From Stappia indica (lineage in GTDB: Bacteria > Pseudomonadota > Alphaproteobacteria > Rhizobiales > Stappiaceae), in contig NZ_MBQE01000001.1 in NCBI RefSeq assembly GCF_001696535.1, forward strand, positions 1,178,001 through 1,242,000: a DNA stretch of 64,000 nucleotides. Reading direction: 5' to 3'. This document shows, piece after piece, positions 35,814 to 45,681 of this stretch (position 1 is the stretch's first letter; each line of letters opens with the position of its first letter). Under the pieces are notes generated by a model. It was not told the origin of the DNA, did no database searches, and saw nothing but the letters and a program-made list of their open reading frames with translations. Made by a program: the position numbers and the translations under genes.

Positions 35814-37301
35814 ATGGGTCGGCGGAGAACCATCTTGACGCAGCGAAGCTTTCTGACCCGCGTGACCGACGAGGTCCGCTACTCCATCGAGAACATCACG
35901 GAGACCGCATCGACGCTCGGCACGCCGACGCTGCGGCTCGGCGTCACCGGCTTGTCGCGCGCCGGCAAGACGGTGTTCATCACCGCGCTGGTGCACAACC
36001 TGATCCATGGCGGCCGGCTGCCCCTGTTCGAGGCGGCTGCGGGCGGGCGCATCGCCCGCGCCTATCTGGAGCCGCAGCCGGACGACAACGTGCCGCGTTT
36101 CGACGTCGAGGCGCATGTCGACACGTTGCTGAAGGAGCGCGTGTGGCCGCAGTCGACCCGGCAGGTCTCGGAACTGCGGCTCACCATCGAGTTCGAATCC
36201 ACCCATTTCCTGTCGCGGGCCCTCGGCCGCGGCAAGCTGCATCTCGATATCGTCGACTATCCCGGCGAATGGCTGCTCGACCTGCCCTTGCTGGAGAAGG
36301 ACTTCCGCACCTTCTCCGCCGAGGCCTTGACGCGCGCCCGGGAGGCCGGACGCGAAGAGGTGGCAGCCGCCTATCTCGCGATCCTGGCCGAGACCGATCC
36401 GGGCGCGGAAGCCGACGAGCAGCAGGCCCGCCGGCTCGCTGCCGCCTATACCGATTACCTGCGCGCCTGCCGCGAGGACGAGCGGGCGCTCTCCATGCTG
36501 CCGCCGGGCCGCTTCCTGATGCCGGGCGACCTGGAGGGCTCGCCCGCCCTCACCTTCGCCCCGCTCGATCTGACGGGCCATGACGGAACGCTCAAGCCCG
36601 GCTCGCTAGCGGCGATGATGGAGCGCCGTTACGAGGCCTACAAGAAGCACGTGGTGCGCCCGTTCTTCCGCGATCATTTCGCCCGGCTCGACCGCCAGAT
36701 CGTGCTGGTCGACGCGCTCAACGCGCTGAATGCCGGCCCGGCTGCGCTGGCCGACCTGGAGGCTGCGCTTGCCGAAATCCTCTCGGCTTTCCGGCCGGGC
36801 AAGGTCGCGCGGATCTTCTCGATCTTCGCTCGGCGCATCGACCGCATCCTGTTCGCCGCCACCAAGGCCGATCACCTCAACCGCGCCGATCACGACCGGC
36901 TGGAAGCCATTCTCGAGCGGCTCGTCGGACGGGCGATCAAGCGCGCCGAATACGGCGGGGCCGAGGTCGACGTGCTGGCGCTCGCCGCCATCCGCGCAAC
37001 GCGCGAAGCGAGCCTCACCCACGACGGCGAGACGATGCCGGCGATCCTCGGCACGCCGCTGACCGGAGAGCGCGTCAACGGCGAGACCTATGACGGACGC
37101 ACGGAGATCGCGCTGTTCCCCGGCGACCTGCCCGACGACCCTGAGGTGCTGTTCGCCGCCGATGCGCCTGCGTCCTCCGTCCGTTTCGTCCGCTTCCGCC
37201 CGCCCGAACTGCAGGTGACGGCAGAAGGCGTGAAGCTGTCGCTGCCGCATATCCGCCTCGACCGCGCGTTGCAGTTCCTGATCGGAGATCGTCTGGCATG
37301 A
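35814..37301 (+). CDS. YcjX-like P-loop NTPase
   Basis: The product is 495 residues, the usual YcjX length. It has a Walker A motif LSRAGKT near residue 46, the DIVDYPGEWLLDLPLL segment (G3-like, about 145-160), and the C-terminal LPHIRLDRALQFLIGDRL block. YcjX is a GTP-binding stress-associated protein that is usually paired with the membrane protein YcjF. The stop overlaps the next gene by four bases (ATGA). The start at 35814 is the first ATG, though later alternatives are possible. Confidence 0.85.
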   Translation: MGRRRTILTQRSFLTRVTDEVRYSIENITETASTLGTPTLRLGVTGLSRAGKTVFITALVHNLIHGGRLPLFEAAAGGRIARAYLEPQPDDNVPRFDVEAHVDTLLKERVWPQSTRQVSELRLTIEFESTHFLSRALGRGKLHLDIVDYPGEWLLDLPLLEKDFRTFSAEALTRAREAGREEVAAAYLAILAETDPGAEADEQQARRLAAAYTDYLRACREDERALSMLPPGRFLMPGDLEGSPALTFAPLDLTGHDGTLKPGSLAAMMERRYEAYKKHVVRPFFRDHFARLDRQIVLVDALNALNAGPAALADLEAALAEILSAFRPGKVARIFSIFARRIDRILFAATKADHLNRADHDRLEAILERLVGRAIKRAEYGGAEVDVLALAAIRATREASLTHDGETMPAILGTPLTGERVNGETYDGRTEIALFPGDLPDDPEVLFAADAPASSVRFVRFRPPELQVTAEGVKLSLPHIRLDRALQFLIGDRLA

Positions 37302-38374
37302 CTTCAAGCGACGACAGGTCGCGCCGCGAGCGCAAACCGGCCGCCTTCCGCCTGGACGACGCCCGCGTGCGCATGAGCGCCGAGGAAGACCTGCAGCCGA
37401 CCCCGTCAGGCGAGGCGCGGATCGTCCCCACCCGGGAGGGCGAGATCGCCGGACTGCCCGCACCCGAGCGCAAGCGCGGCATCCGCTGGGGCCGCTGGTT
37501 CGCCGCAGGCCTCGGCGGCCTCGCCTCGCTGGCGATCGGGCTGTCCATCGACGCGCTGATCCGCGACCTCTTCGCGCGCAACGACTGGCTCGGCTGGCTG
37601 GGCATCGGCCTTGCCACCCTTGCAGCGCTCGGCGCGCTAGGGCTGATCTTCCGCGAGATCTTCGGGATCCTGCGCCTTCGCCATATCGAGGACCTGCGCA
37701 AGACCTTCGCCGTGGCGGCCGAGACCGACGACCAGGACAAGGCGCGCGCCGGTATCCGCGAACTCGTCGCCCTTTACGGCGAACGGCCGGAAACCGCCCG
37801 CGGCCGCAACGCCCTGAGCGGCCACATGCGCGAGATCATCGACGGCCGCGACCTCATCGTCCTGGCCGAGCGGGACCTGCTGAAGGAGCTGGACGCGCGC
37901 GCCGTGCGCATCGTCAAGGACAGCGTCAAGCGGGTGTCCGTCGTCACCGCCGTTTCGCCGCGTGCCGCGCTCGACCTTGCCGTCGTGCTGATCGAGAACC
38001 TGCGGATCATGCGTCGCCTCGCCACCCTCTATGGCGGCCGGCCCGGCCTTATCGGCTTCTTCAGGCTCGCCCGCCACGTCGCCGCGCATCTCGCCATGAC
38101 CGGCGGCATGGCGGCCGGCGACAGCCTCGTCTCGCAGCTACTCGGCCACGGGCTCGCGGCGCGGCTCTCCGCCCGCCTCGGCGAAGGCGTCGTCAACGGG
38201 CTGCTGACCGCCCGTGTCGGCATTGCCGCCATCGAGGTCTGCCGCCCGGTGCCCTTCATCGGGAAGCGGGGGCCGGGCGTCTCCGACGTGATGGGCGAGC
38301 TGTTCCGGGCCGATCCCGAAGCCAAGGCCTTGCTGGAAAAGGCGGAAGGCCGCCCGCAAGACGAGCGCTCCTGA
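37298..38374 (+). CDS. YcjF-like membrane protein (TIGR01620/DUF697)
   Basis: The product is 358 residues. A charged N-terminus (about 1-60) is followed by two membrane helices (about 67-90 and 97-115). Then comes a helical domain and a C-terminal DUF697-like region with MTGGMAAGDSLVSQLLGHGLAARLSARLGEGV-type hydrophobic and Gly-rich sequence (about 267-300) and ICRPVPF-like end (EVCRPVPF). It is translationally coupled to the YcjX-like gene. The pair is thought to act in envelope stress, but the mechanism is not established. Confidence 0.85.
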   Translation: MTSSDDRSRRERKPAAFRLDDARVRMSAEEDLQPTPSGEARIVPTREGEIAGLPAPERKRGIRWGRWFAAGLGGLASLAIGLSIDALIRDLFARNDWLGWLGIGLATLAALGALGLIFREIFGILRLRHIEDLRKTFAVAAETDDQDKARAGIRELVALYGERPETARGRNALSGHMREIIDGRDLIVLAERDLLKELDARAVRIVKDSVKRVSVVTAVSPRAALDLAVVLIENLRIMRRLATLYGGRPGLIGFFRLARHVAAHLAMTGGMAAGDSLVSQLLGHGLAARLSARLGEGVVNGLLTARVGIAAIEVCRPVPFIGKRGPGVSDVMGELFRADPEAKALLEKAEGRPQDERS

Positions 38375-38433
38375 CCCGTTCCCGTCGCAAACACCTGCTC
38401 GACAAGCGCCCGCGTTCTTCCTAACCTTCGCCC

Positions 38434-39615
38434 ATGTTCCTGACCTTCCTCACCAACCTGCGCGCCGCCGGTCTGCCCGTCTCCTTGCGGGAATACCTGA
38501 CCTTGATGGAAGCGCTGAAGGCCGACCTCGCCGACAAGAGCGTGGAGGACTTCTATTACCTCTCGCGCGCCTGCCTGGTGAAGGACGAGGCCAATCTCGA
38601 CCGGTTCGACCGGGTGTTCGGCCAGACCTTCAACGGCCTGGAGCTCGGCGGCGGCGACGGCACGCAGGCCCGCGAGCTGCCCGAGGAGTGGCTGCGCAAG
38701 CTCGCCGAAAAGCACCTCACCGAGGAAGAGAAGGCCCAGATCGAGGCGCTCGGCGGTTTCGACAAGCTGATGGAGACCCTGCGCGAGCGGCTGAAGGAGC
38801 AGAAAGACCGGCACCAGGGCGGCAGCAAGTGGATCGGCACGGCCGGCACATCGCCCTTCGGCGCCTATGGCTACAATCCCGAAGGCGTGCGCATCGGCCA
38901 GGCCGAAAGCCGCCATCGCCGCGCCGTGAAGGTCTGGGACAAGCGGGCTTTCCGCGACCTCGACGGCACGGTGGAGCTGGGCACCCGCAACATCAAGGTC
39001 GCCCTCAAGCGCCTGCGCCGCTTCGCCCGCCAGGGCGCCCATGACGAGCTCGACCTCGACGACACGATCCGCGCCACCGCCCATCGCGGCCTGCTCGACA
39101 TCCGCATGCGCCCCGAGCGGCGCAACGCCGTGAAGGTGCTGCTGTTCTTCGACATCGGCGGCTCGATGGACGATCACGTGCGGGTCTGCGAGGAGCTGTT
39201 TTCCGCCGCGCGCTCCGAATTCAAGGTGATGGAGTATTTCTACTTCCACAATTGCCCGTATGAATTCGTCTGGAAAAACAACGCCCGCCGCCATTCCGAG
39301 CGCATCCCGACCTGGGACGTGCTGCACAAGTACGGCCCCGACTACAAGCTGATCTTCGTCGGCGACGCCTCGATGAGCCCCTATGAGATCGCCTATGCCG
39401 GCGGCTCGGTGGAACACTGGAACGAGGAGGCCGGCTCGGTGTGGATCGACAGGCTGGCCAGCCACTACGCGCGCAGCGTCTGGCTGAACCCGGTAGCCGA
39501 ACGCCACTGGGGCTACACCCATTCGATCCAGATGATCAAGGAGCTGATGGACGGCCGACACTATCCGCTGACGCTGAACGGGCTCGAGGCGGCGATGAAG
39601 GAGCTGTCGCGGTAG
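38434..39615 (+). CDS. CoxE-like VWA-domain protein
   Basis: The product is 393 residues. The N-terminal helical part (about 1-110) is followed by the conserved GTSPFGAYGYNPEG segment and a C-terminal VWA domain. The MIDAS-like motif is DIGGSMDD (about 236-243), where the family has Gly in place of the usual first Ser of DxSxS. Proteins of this type pair with MoxR ATPases, here the one at 33702, four genes upstream. The ATPase and VWA pair probably forms a chaperone system acting on a membrane client; the client is unknown. Confidence 0.87.
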   Translation: MFLTFLTNLRAAGLPVSLREYLTLMEALKADLADKSVEDFYYLSRACLVKDEANLDRFDRVFGQTFNGLELGGGDGTQARELPEEWLRKLAEKHLTEEEKAQIEALGGFDKLMETLRERLKEQKDRHQGGSKWIGTAGTSPFGAYGYNPEGVRIGQAESRHRRAVKVWDKRAFRDLDGTVELGTRNIKVALKRLRRFARQGAHDELDLDDTIRATAHRGLLDIRMRPERRNAVKVLLFFDIGGSMDDHVRVCEELFSAARSEFKVMEYFYFHNCPYEFVWKNNARRHSERIPTWDVLHKYGPDYKLIFVGDASMSPYEIAYAGGSVEHWNEEAGSVWIDRLASHYARSVWLNPVAERHWGYTHSIQMIKELMDGRHYPLTLNGLEAAMKELSR

Positions 39616-39727
39616 CACGGCGCGAAACTTCGACAGTCTCGTAACTTTTGACGAGGCAGTTAAGGCTTACGCAACGGAAAATCGTCATATCTGACGATGG
39701 TCCTCCCCAACGTAGGCAGCGCTGCCC

Positions 39728-41887
39728 ATGAAGTCCCTCCGCATTTCCCAGAAGATTCCCTTGATGGTGGCCGCTGCCGTTGCGATGGCAACGGTGATCA
39801 CCGCCGTTGTCGGATACGAAACATCGCGAGCAGAGCTCTATGCCTCCTCGCTGGAATCGATGCGGGCAACGGGCGCTTCGCGGAAGTCCGAGCTGTCCAG
39901 CTATCTTGGGAGCATCAAGGAGGACCTGCTGCTCCTCTCCGTCAATCCGACGGTGAGCGGGGCCATCGACCGCCTGCGCGACACCTACCGCGAAACGCTG
40001 CCGGCAAGCGGCGAGAACACAGCCCTCCGCCAGGCCTATATCGACGGCAACGCCTATCCTGCGGGCGAGAAGTACAAGCTCGACGCCGCCGACGACGGGT
40101 CGGCCTATTCCGCCGCGCATGCGGCGCTGCATCCCTGGTTCCGGCAGGTCCAGCAGACCCGCGGCTATTACGACCTGTTCCTGATCGATGCCGACGGCAA
40201 CGTCGTCTACTCGGTCTTCAAGGAAGCCGATTTCGGCACCAACGTCCTGAACGGCGAATGGCGTGCAACCGGGCTCGGCGAGGTCTTCCGGAACCTGCGC
40301 GCGGCGGCATCAGCCGGCGCGGTGGAGTTCGTCGACTTCGCGCCCTATGCGCCCTCGGCCGACGCGCCGGCCGGCTTCATCGCCGCGCCGCTGCTGGCCG
40401 ACGGTGGCAGCTTCAAGGGCGCGCTGGTCTTCCAGATGCCGATCGACCGCATCAATTCGGTGATGAACAACGCGACCGGCCTCGGCAAGAGCGGCGAGAC
40501 CTACATCGTCGGCTCGGATTTCCTGATGCGCTCGGAAAGCCGCTTCCGCAAGCAGGGCGAGCCGTCCGCGATCCTCGCCCGCAAGTCCGACACCCCCTCG
40601 GTGCGCGCCGCCCTTTCCGGCGAAAGCGACGTCGCCCTGTCGACCGACTACCGGGGCCACGAGGTCATCGCCGCCTACATGCCGCTGAGCTTCAACGGCA
40701 CCAACTGGGCGATCATGTCCGAGATCGACCTTGCCGAGGTCCAGGCCCCGATCGACGCCATGGCCCTGCGCTTCGCCCTGATCGGCGGAGCGGTGGTGCT
40801 GGTAATGGGCGTCGGCGGCTTCCTGTTCGCCCGCACGGTCTCCCGTCCGATCAGCCGCATGAACGTTGCGATGCGCGAGATCGCCGAGGGCGACCTGTCC
40901 GTTGCCGTGCCCGACACCCACCGCAAGGACGAGATCGGCGAGATGGCCGCGGCGGTTCAGGTGTTCAAGGACAACGCGCTCGAGGTGAAGCGGCTGGAGG
41001 CGGAGCAGGCGAAAAGCCAGGCCCGGATCGAGGCCGAAGCCCGCGCGGCGCGGGCGAAGCTGGCGGACGACTTCCAGAGCGCGGTCGGCGGCATCGTCGA
41101 GACCGTGGCATCGGCTGCGACCGAAATGCTGGCCGCGGCCAACAGCCTGTCGGAAGGCGCCTCGGGCACGTCCCAGCGCTCGCAGGTCGTTGCGTCGGCT
41201 GCCGAGGAAGCCAGCAGCAACGTGCAGGCGGTCTCCAGCGCCGCCGAGGAACTGACCAGCTCGATCTTCGAGATCGGCCGGCAGGTCGAGGAATCCCAGT
41301 CGATCTCGCAGACCGCGGTCGAGAGCATCGATGCGACCAACGTCAAGGTCGGCGAACTGTCGACGGCGGCCAACCGGATCGGCGAGGTCATCGCGCTGAT
41401 CACCGACATCGCCGAGCAGACCAACCTGCTGGCGCTCAACGCCACCATCGAGGCGGCCCGTGCCGGCGAGGCCGGCAAGGGCTTTGCCGTGGTGGCCGCG
41501 GAGGTCAAGTCGCTCGCCAACCAGACCGCCCGGGCGACGGAGGAAATCGGCGGCCAGGTCAAGGACATCCAGAACTCGACCCGCAGCACGGTCTCGGCGA
41601 TCACGGAAATCGGCAGAACCGTGCGGGATATGAGCCAGGTTTCGGCCGCGATCTCGGGCGCCGTCACCCAGCAGAATGCGGCCACCCAGGAGATAGCCAG
41701 CAACATCGCCCAGGTCGCCGTCGGCATGACCGAGGTGAGCTCGACCATCGTCATGGTCAACACCTCGGCGCAGGAAACCGGGGCCTCGAGCAGCCAGCTG
41801 CTGGCCTCGGCGAACGAGCTCTCCGGCCAGGCCGAGCTGCTGCGGCGCGAGGTCGACACGTTCCTGGCGACCGTCCGCGCCGCCTGA
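39728..41887 (+). CDS. Methyl-accepting chemotaxis protein
   Basis: The product is 719 residues. A first membrane helix (about 10-32) is followed by a large periplasmic double-Cache-type sensor (about 40-340), a second helix (about 348-370), a HAMP domain (about 372-425), and the methyl-accepting cytoplasmic hairpin with tip [20 protein letters not shown] (about 560-580). There is no C-terminal CheR/CheB-docking pentapeptide. The ligand is unknown. It stands alone and ends with an inverted repeat. Confidence 0.95.
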   Translation: MKSLRISQKIPLMVAAAVAMATVITAVVGYETSRAELYASSLESMRATGASRKSELSSYLGSIKEDLLLLSVNPTVSGAIDRLRDTYRETLPASGENTALRQAYIDGNAYPAGEKYKLDAADDGSAYSAAHAALHPWFRQVQQTRGYYDLFLIDADGNVVYSVFKEADFGTNVLNGEWRATGLGEVFRNLRAAASAGAVEFVDFAPYAPSADAPAGFIAAPLLADGGSFKGALVFQMPIDRINSVMNNATGLGKSGETYIVGSDFLMRSESRFRKQGEPSAILARKSDTPSVRAALSGESDVALSTDYRGHEVIAAYMPLSFNGTNWAIMSEIDLAEVQAPIDAMALRFALIGGAVVLVMGVGGFLFARTVSRPISRMNVAMREIAEGDLSVAVPDTHRKDEIGEMAAAVQVFKDNALEVKRLEAEQAKSQARIEAEARAARAKLADDFQSAVGGIVETVASAATEMLAAANSLSEGASGTSQRSQVVASAAEEASSNVQAVSSAAEELTSSIFEIGRQVEESQSISQTAVESIDATNVKVGELSTAANRIGEVIALITDIAEQTNLLALNATIEAARAGEAGKGFAVVAAEVKSLANQTARATEEIGGQVKDIQNSTRSTVSAITEIGRTVRDMSQVSAAISGAVTQQNAATQEIASNIAQVAVGMTEVSSTIVMVNTSAQETGASSSQLLASANELSGQAELLRREVDTFLATVRAA

Positions 41888-42259
41888 TCGAGGCAAGAAC
41901 GAAAGAGGGGCAACCGCGCCAGTCGCGGTTGCCCTGTCCCCGCTTCGCGCCGGGGGCGACGTCTGCCCTATCCCCGTTTTCGCGTTGAAACCGCCCGGAA
42001 CGGGTAATCCCCGGCCGGAAGCCCTCTCCCCGCACTATCCCCGCCGCCATCCTTGACGACACGCCGGCCGGAGCAGCCCCCGTCCCCCGCCTGTCCCCTG
42101 GAGCACAGGAAAGCGATTTCGCGCGGAATCGACGGAATTTCAGCGAATTTCGAGAATTCGACATCGAAATCCGTCTCAATTCGCCGCAAATTTCGAGAAA
42201 CCGGCGAAAACCGGCGCATTTCGCCCGCAGGCCCCGGGGACAAGCTTCAAGCCGGCCGC
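41888..42259. other. Intergenic region after chemoreceptor
   Basis: Of these 372 bp, the first part has a perfect 11-bp inverted repeat (GGGCAACCGCG at 41908-41918 with CGCGGTTGCCC at 41924-41934), a likely terminator without a T tract. The second part (42118-42230) is rich in AATTTCG words; AATTTCGAGAA occurs twice (42146 and 42189). I see no gene in it. Confidence 0.5.
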
Positions 42260-43093
42260 TCAGTCGCCGAAATAACGGCCCGGCGTCACGCCGAAGGACT
42301 TCTTGAACGAGGCGACGAAGGCGCTCGGCCCCTCGTAGCCGAGCCGGTCGGACACCTCGCCGACGGACAGGCCCTGCGACAGCCACTCGACCGCCTTCAT
42401 CAGCTTGGCCTGCTGGCGCCACGCCCGGAAGGAGAGACCCGTCTGCGCCGGGAAGTGCCGCTCGAAGGAGCGCAGCGACAGGTTGGCCCGGGCCGCAAGG
42501 TCGCCGGCCGACAGCTCGGCGGCCGGGTCCTCGATCAGCGGGCGGATCGCCTCGCGCAGACGCGGCTCCTCCGGGATCGGCAGATGCAGGGGCGCGACGC
42601 GCGAGGCGGCGATCTGGTCGACGAGGACGGCGGCCAGCCGCCCGGTCGGGCTGCCCGGATCGTAGTCCGGCGCCGAGCCCATGAAGGCGAGGATAAGCTC
42701 GCGCAGCAGCGGCGTCACATGCACGACGAAGGGCGTTTCCGGCATGGTCGGCAACCCGTCGGGCCGCATGTAGAGGAAGCGGACGTCGGTTTCCGTGTGA
42801 TAGTTGGAATGATGGACGATGCCGGGCGGGATGAAGATCGCCCGCTCGGGCGGCACGACGAAGCTGCCGCCCTGCGTCACCACGGTGACCGACCCGCGCA
42901 GGATGTGAAACAGCTGCGCCCGCTCGTGCATGTGCGGCTTGGTGACGGCGCCGGGCGGCTCCGTTCCCACGAAGGAGATGATGGGGTCCGGATGCTCCTC
43001 CGGAAACTTGTTGAGCCGCAGCGGATGGATCACGGGATCACCGATATCGGAAGACCGGCCTCCAGCATACAGGCCCGGTCGCAATGCAGGCAA
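42260..43093 (-). CDS. AraC-family regulator with cupin sensor
   Basis: The product is up to 277 residues. An N-terminal cupin domain (HMHERAQLFHILRGSVTV and IPPGIVHHSNYH) is followed by a C-terminal AraC DNA-binding domain with two helix-turn-helix motifs (LAARANLSLRSFERHF and VGEVSDRLGYEGPSAFVASFKKSFG). The furthest start is a TTG at 43093; a GTG at 43033 is the more likely start, since the sequence before it is not cupin-like. It stands alone, with no obvious target gene beside it. Confidence 0.82.
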   Translation of the reverse strand: MPALRPGLYAGGRSSDIGDPVIHPLRLNKFPEEHPDPIISFVGTEPPGAVTKPHMHERAQLFHILRGSVTVVTQGGSFVVPPERAIFIPPGIVHHSNYHTETDVRFLYMRPDGLPTMPETPFVVHVTPLLRELILAFMGSAPDYDPGSPTGRLAAVLVDQIAASRVAPLHLPIPEEPRLREAIRPLIEDPAAELSAGDLAARANLSLRSFERHFPAQTGLSFRAWRQQAKLMKAVEWLSQGLSVGEVSDRLGYEGPSAFVASFKKSFGVTPGRYFGD

Positions 43094-43694
43094 TGCACCG
43101 CGCCTCTCCTTTCACGCCCACCGCCCACGCCCGCGAGATGCGGCGGCACGCCCTTTTCCTTTCCATCGATCATGACATGCAAAAATAAAACCCCGAAAGA
43201 GCCGCCAAAAATATTTCAGATAATAAAATAAAAAACCTGAAAACCGTGCTACAGTACAAATGCTTCATGATCGAACTCAATTCGAAATCATGATCAATTT
43301 TGCTACTCGAAAGAAGCCCGGCAAGAAACGATAGCCATGAGGCTGATCGCGGCGGCACCACCAGAAAACATCACGACGACCGTTCCCGCATCGCCTGGCC
43401 CGACCCGGAAGACGCCGGGGCTCCATCCGGACCTGTGAAGGTCGACATCACGACCGCGCGATCCGTCGTCCGTTTCACATCATCCTGTCTCGTGTCCGAC
43501 GTCGTCGAGCCGGGCCCCGGATGCCTGGCGGGCGATCCGGGAGGGAGAAGCACCCGAGGACGGTTTCCGGATCGCTCGGCGAGGATCGGAACCTCCATCG
43601 ACCTGCCGGCAATCCGAGTGCGGACAGCGATACGGCCGCTGCTGCCGGTCAAACAGGCCGAGAAAGATGCCGTGACCGAAAAGGAAAATCAGAG
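43094..43694. other. Intergenic region with AT-rich patch
   Basis: These 601 bp contain an AT-rich patch (about 43165-43320, with an ATAATAAAATAAAAAA run) that is unlike the surrounding high-G+C sequence. The rest (43330-43690) is high-G+C and holds only short, unconvincing reading frames. An AAGGAA ribosome-binding site (43681-43686) at the right edge serves the gene at 43695. The AT-rich patch may be a promoter or a scar of transferred DNA. Confidence 0.5.
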
Positions 43695-44012
43695 ATGACC
43701 GCAACAAGCGTTTCCCGGCGCAGGCCCGCTGCGCCCACCGCCGAGCCGCGGCTGCACCTGCTGGCGATCGGCCAGGATGTCCGGCTGAAGAGCACAAGGG
43801 GCAGGCAGGCCGCCAAGGGCGACATCTACCGCATCACCGGCGTCATGCCCGTGGAATCGGGCGCCCCCCAATACCGCATCCGCAATGCCAACGAGAACCA
43901 CGAGCGGGTGGCGATGCAGGACGAACTGGAGCCGCTCGACGCACCGGGCTCCAATGCACAATCAACCTTGATGGAAAGGACATTTGGATATGGCCAAAGG
44001 ACAGAAGCGTAG
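43695..44012 (+). CDS. Small protein of unknown function
   Basis: The product is 105 residues, with a disordered basic N-terminus and a middle part (about 20-75) of beta pattern (LLAIGQDVRLKSTRG, GDIYRITGVMPVESG, PQYRIRNANENHERV) that could be a small SH3-like barrel. The AAGGAA at 43681 gives good spacing. The reading frame overlaps the next small gene (43990) by 23 nt. I do not recognise a named family; similar short proteins of this shape are seen in Hyphomicrobiales as hypotheticals. Confidence 0.6.
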   Translation: MTATSVSRRRPAAPTAEPRLHLLAIGQDVRLKSTRGRQAAKGDIYRITGVMPVESGAPQYRIRNANENHERVAMQDELEPLDAPGSNAQSTLMERTFGYGQRTEA

Positions 44013-44133
44013 CAACCGGGAGATCCGCAAGCCCAAGCAGGCGAAGGCGGAGGCAAAACCCGAGGTTCCCTTCGCCAACCGGGTCAAGCTCTCCGCCATG
44101 GAGGCTGCCTCGCGCCAGAAGGGCAAGAGCTGA
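43990..44133 (+). CDS. Very small basic protein (MAKGQKRSNRE type)
   Basis: The product is 47 residues and strongly basic, beginning MAKGQKRSNREIRKPKQAKA and ending RQKGKS. A GGAAAGGA ribosome-binding site lies about 10 nt before the ATG. Small proteins with the same N-terminal GQ-RSNRE-KKPK pattern are widespread in proteobacterial genomes as conserved hypotheticals. The function is unknown; nucleic-acid binding is only suggested by charge. Confidence 0.7.
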   Translation: MAKGQKRSNREIRKPKQAKAEAKPEVPFANRVKLSAMEAASRQKGKS

Positions 44134-44163
44134 CGATCAGACAGCCCATCTGCGGGGAAGCGA

Positions 44164-44421
44164 ATGAAAGTCGTGATCAGGTTCTTTCGGGTCCGCGAGG
44201 CGGACGGGGCGCATGCCGTCGTCGGCTGCGAAACGGTCGACGCCGTCGATCAGGACGATGCCGTCGCGCAGGCCACCCGCCTGCTCGACACCCTCGACAT
44301 GCCGCAAAGGCCCGACGGCGTCACGATCACCGATGCCGACGGGACACCCTTCCATTTCGCCTTCTTCACGCGAAGACGCTACACGATGGACAACGACAAC
44401 CATGAGCACGGTGACGCATGA
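44164..44421 (+). CDS. Small protein of unknown function
   Basis: The product is 85 residues with an alternating beta-alpha pattern (MKVVIRFFRVREADG, VDQDDAVAQATRLLDTLDM, VTITDADGTPFHFAFF) and a His/Asp-rich tail. I do not recognise a family. It overlaps the next gene by 20 nt, which suggests co-expression. Confidence 0.55.
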   Translation: MKVVIRFFRVREADGAHAVVGCETVDAVDQDDAVAQATRLLDTLDMPQRPDGVTITDADGTPFHFAFFTRRRYTMDNDNHEHGDA

Positions 44422-44791
44422 GCCCTTTCGTGACGCAGCCGCGATAGACATCAGTCTCGGCGACGACGTCGCCGCCGCCAATGATGTGCGGGGGGACGTC
44501 CGGGAGGACGTCCGGCTGGACGACTATTTCGGCCGGCGGATCGAAGAGGACCGGACCTGGACGATCTACCACGTCTATACCGGCGTCCCTGCCTTCTCTG
44601 ACGGCATGGGCATGACAGGTCTGAGCCGCACGGATGCCACGCGCGGCATGCGGCTCCTCAACAGCCGCCACGCAGAGCACAGGGCGCATCGAGAGAAGCA
44701 GCAAGCGACGCAGCAGGCGACGCAGCACAACCGTCTCTCGGCTTTCCTGCGGGCAGCCTGGCGCAGGACCGCCGGCCGGCCGCGGCACTGA
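44402..44791 (+). CDS. Small protein of unknown function
   Basis: The product is 129 residues. The middle part has the motif TWTIYHVYTGVPAFSDG (about 52-68) followed by a basic and Gln-rich C-terminus (about 95-129). The ATG at 44402 is used because it follows the overlap with the previous gene. The IYHVYTG-VPA segment recurs, as far as I remember, in short uncharacterised proteins, but I give no function. Confidence 0.55.
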   Translation: MSTVTHEPFRDAAAIDISLGDDVAAANDVRGDVREDVRLDDYFGRRIEEDRTWTIYHVYTGVPAFSDGMGMTGLSRTDATRGMRLLNSRHAEHRAHREKQQATQQATQHNRLSAFLRAAWRRTAGRPRH

Positions 44792-44860
44792 GTCGTCCGG
44801 CGACCCGTTGAAACGCCGAAATCCGTTCGCCAAACCTCGATGAAGGGAGCAGTCCCACAC

Positions 44861-45672
44861 ATGTTCATTCGCTGCGGCTATGAGATCAGGCTGGAATGCC
44901 AGCAACCCACCGCGCTGGTCTGCCTGATGTCGATCGAGGACGCACGTGCGGCAGACATCCGGATGCCGGAGACCTTCAGCACCTCCCCCGACGTTTCGAC
45001 CCTCCTCTATCGCGACCTGTTCGGCAATCGCTGCCGCAGGATGATGGCGCCTGCCGGAGAATTCACCATCCGCAGCGATGCAACGGTTTCGGACAGCGGC
45101 CGCACGGACTGGATCCGGCGCGGCGCGCGGGAAATGCCGGTCGAGACCCTGCCCGACGGCTGCCTCGTCTTCCTGATGGGCAGTCGCTACTGCGAAACCG
45201 ACCATCTGAGCCAGACGGCGTGGGACCTGTTCGGGTCGCTGCCGCCGGGATGGCAGCGGGTGCAGGCAATCTGCGACTTCGTCCACCAGCACCTGCACTC
45301 GACTATATGCAGGCCAGGGCGACGCGCACGGCCTTCGAGGCCTACAACGAGCGCGTCGGCGTGTGCCGCGACTTTGCCCATCTCGCCCTGACGTTCTGCC
45401 GGTGCCTGAACATTCCCGCCCGCTACGTAAACGGGTATCTCGGCGACATCGGCGTGCCGGTGGTCGATCCCATGGACTTCAGCGCCTGGATCGAGGTCTT
45501 CCTGGACGGGGAATGGCACACGTTCGACCCGCGCAACAACACGCCGCGGATTGGCAGGGTCGTTGTCGCAAGGGGCCGGGATGCCGCGGACATTCCGCTG
45601 ATCAACTCCTTCGGCCCGCACCTGCTGAAGGAGTTTCGCGTCTGGGCTCACGAGGACCGGATCCCGGCATAA
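44861..45672 (+). pseudogene. Transglutaminase-like protein, split by a one-base frameshift
   Basis: The frame starting MFIRCGYEIRLE (ATG at 44861, AAGGGAG before it) encodes the N-terminal beta domain and reads on to FVHQHLHS near 45300. After that, the family sequence continues one frame earlier: DYMQARATRTAFEAYNERVGVCRDFAHLALTFC, with the catalytic Cys in the VCRDFAH segment, and the His and Asp in GEWHTFDPRNN. Restoring one T in CACTCGAC (45296-45303, giving CACTTCGAC) would rejoin the frames as HLHFDYMQ. The intact protein would be about 271 residues. Either the gene is broken or the base is a sequencing error. Confidence 0.8.
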
Positions 45673-45681
45673 CCCAGCCGC

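Noticed and set aside
39697-41988. A 763-codon alternative frame across the chemoreceptor gene
   Set aside because: The other frame gives a textbook chemoreceptor with all domains.
43300-43698. A 132-codon frame with TTG start upstream of the small-protein gene
   Set aside because: No ATG start, no ribosome-binding site at the start, and composition typical of non-coding frames. I cannot rule out a short peptide at 43337.
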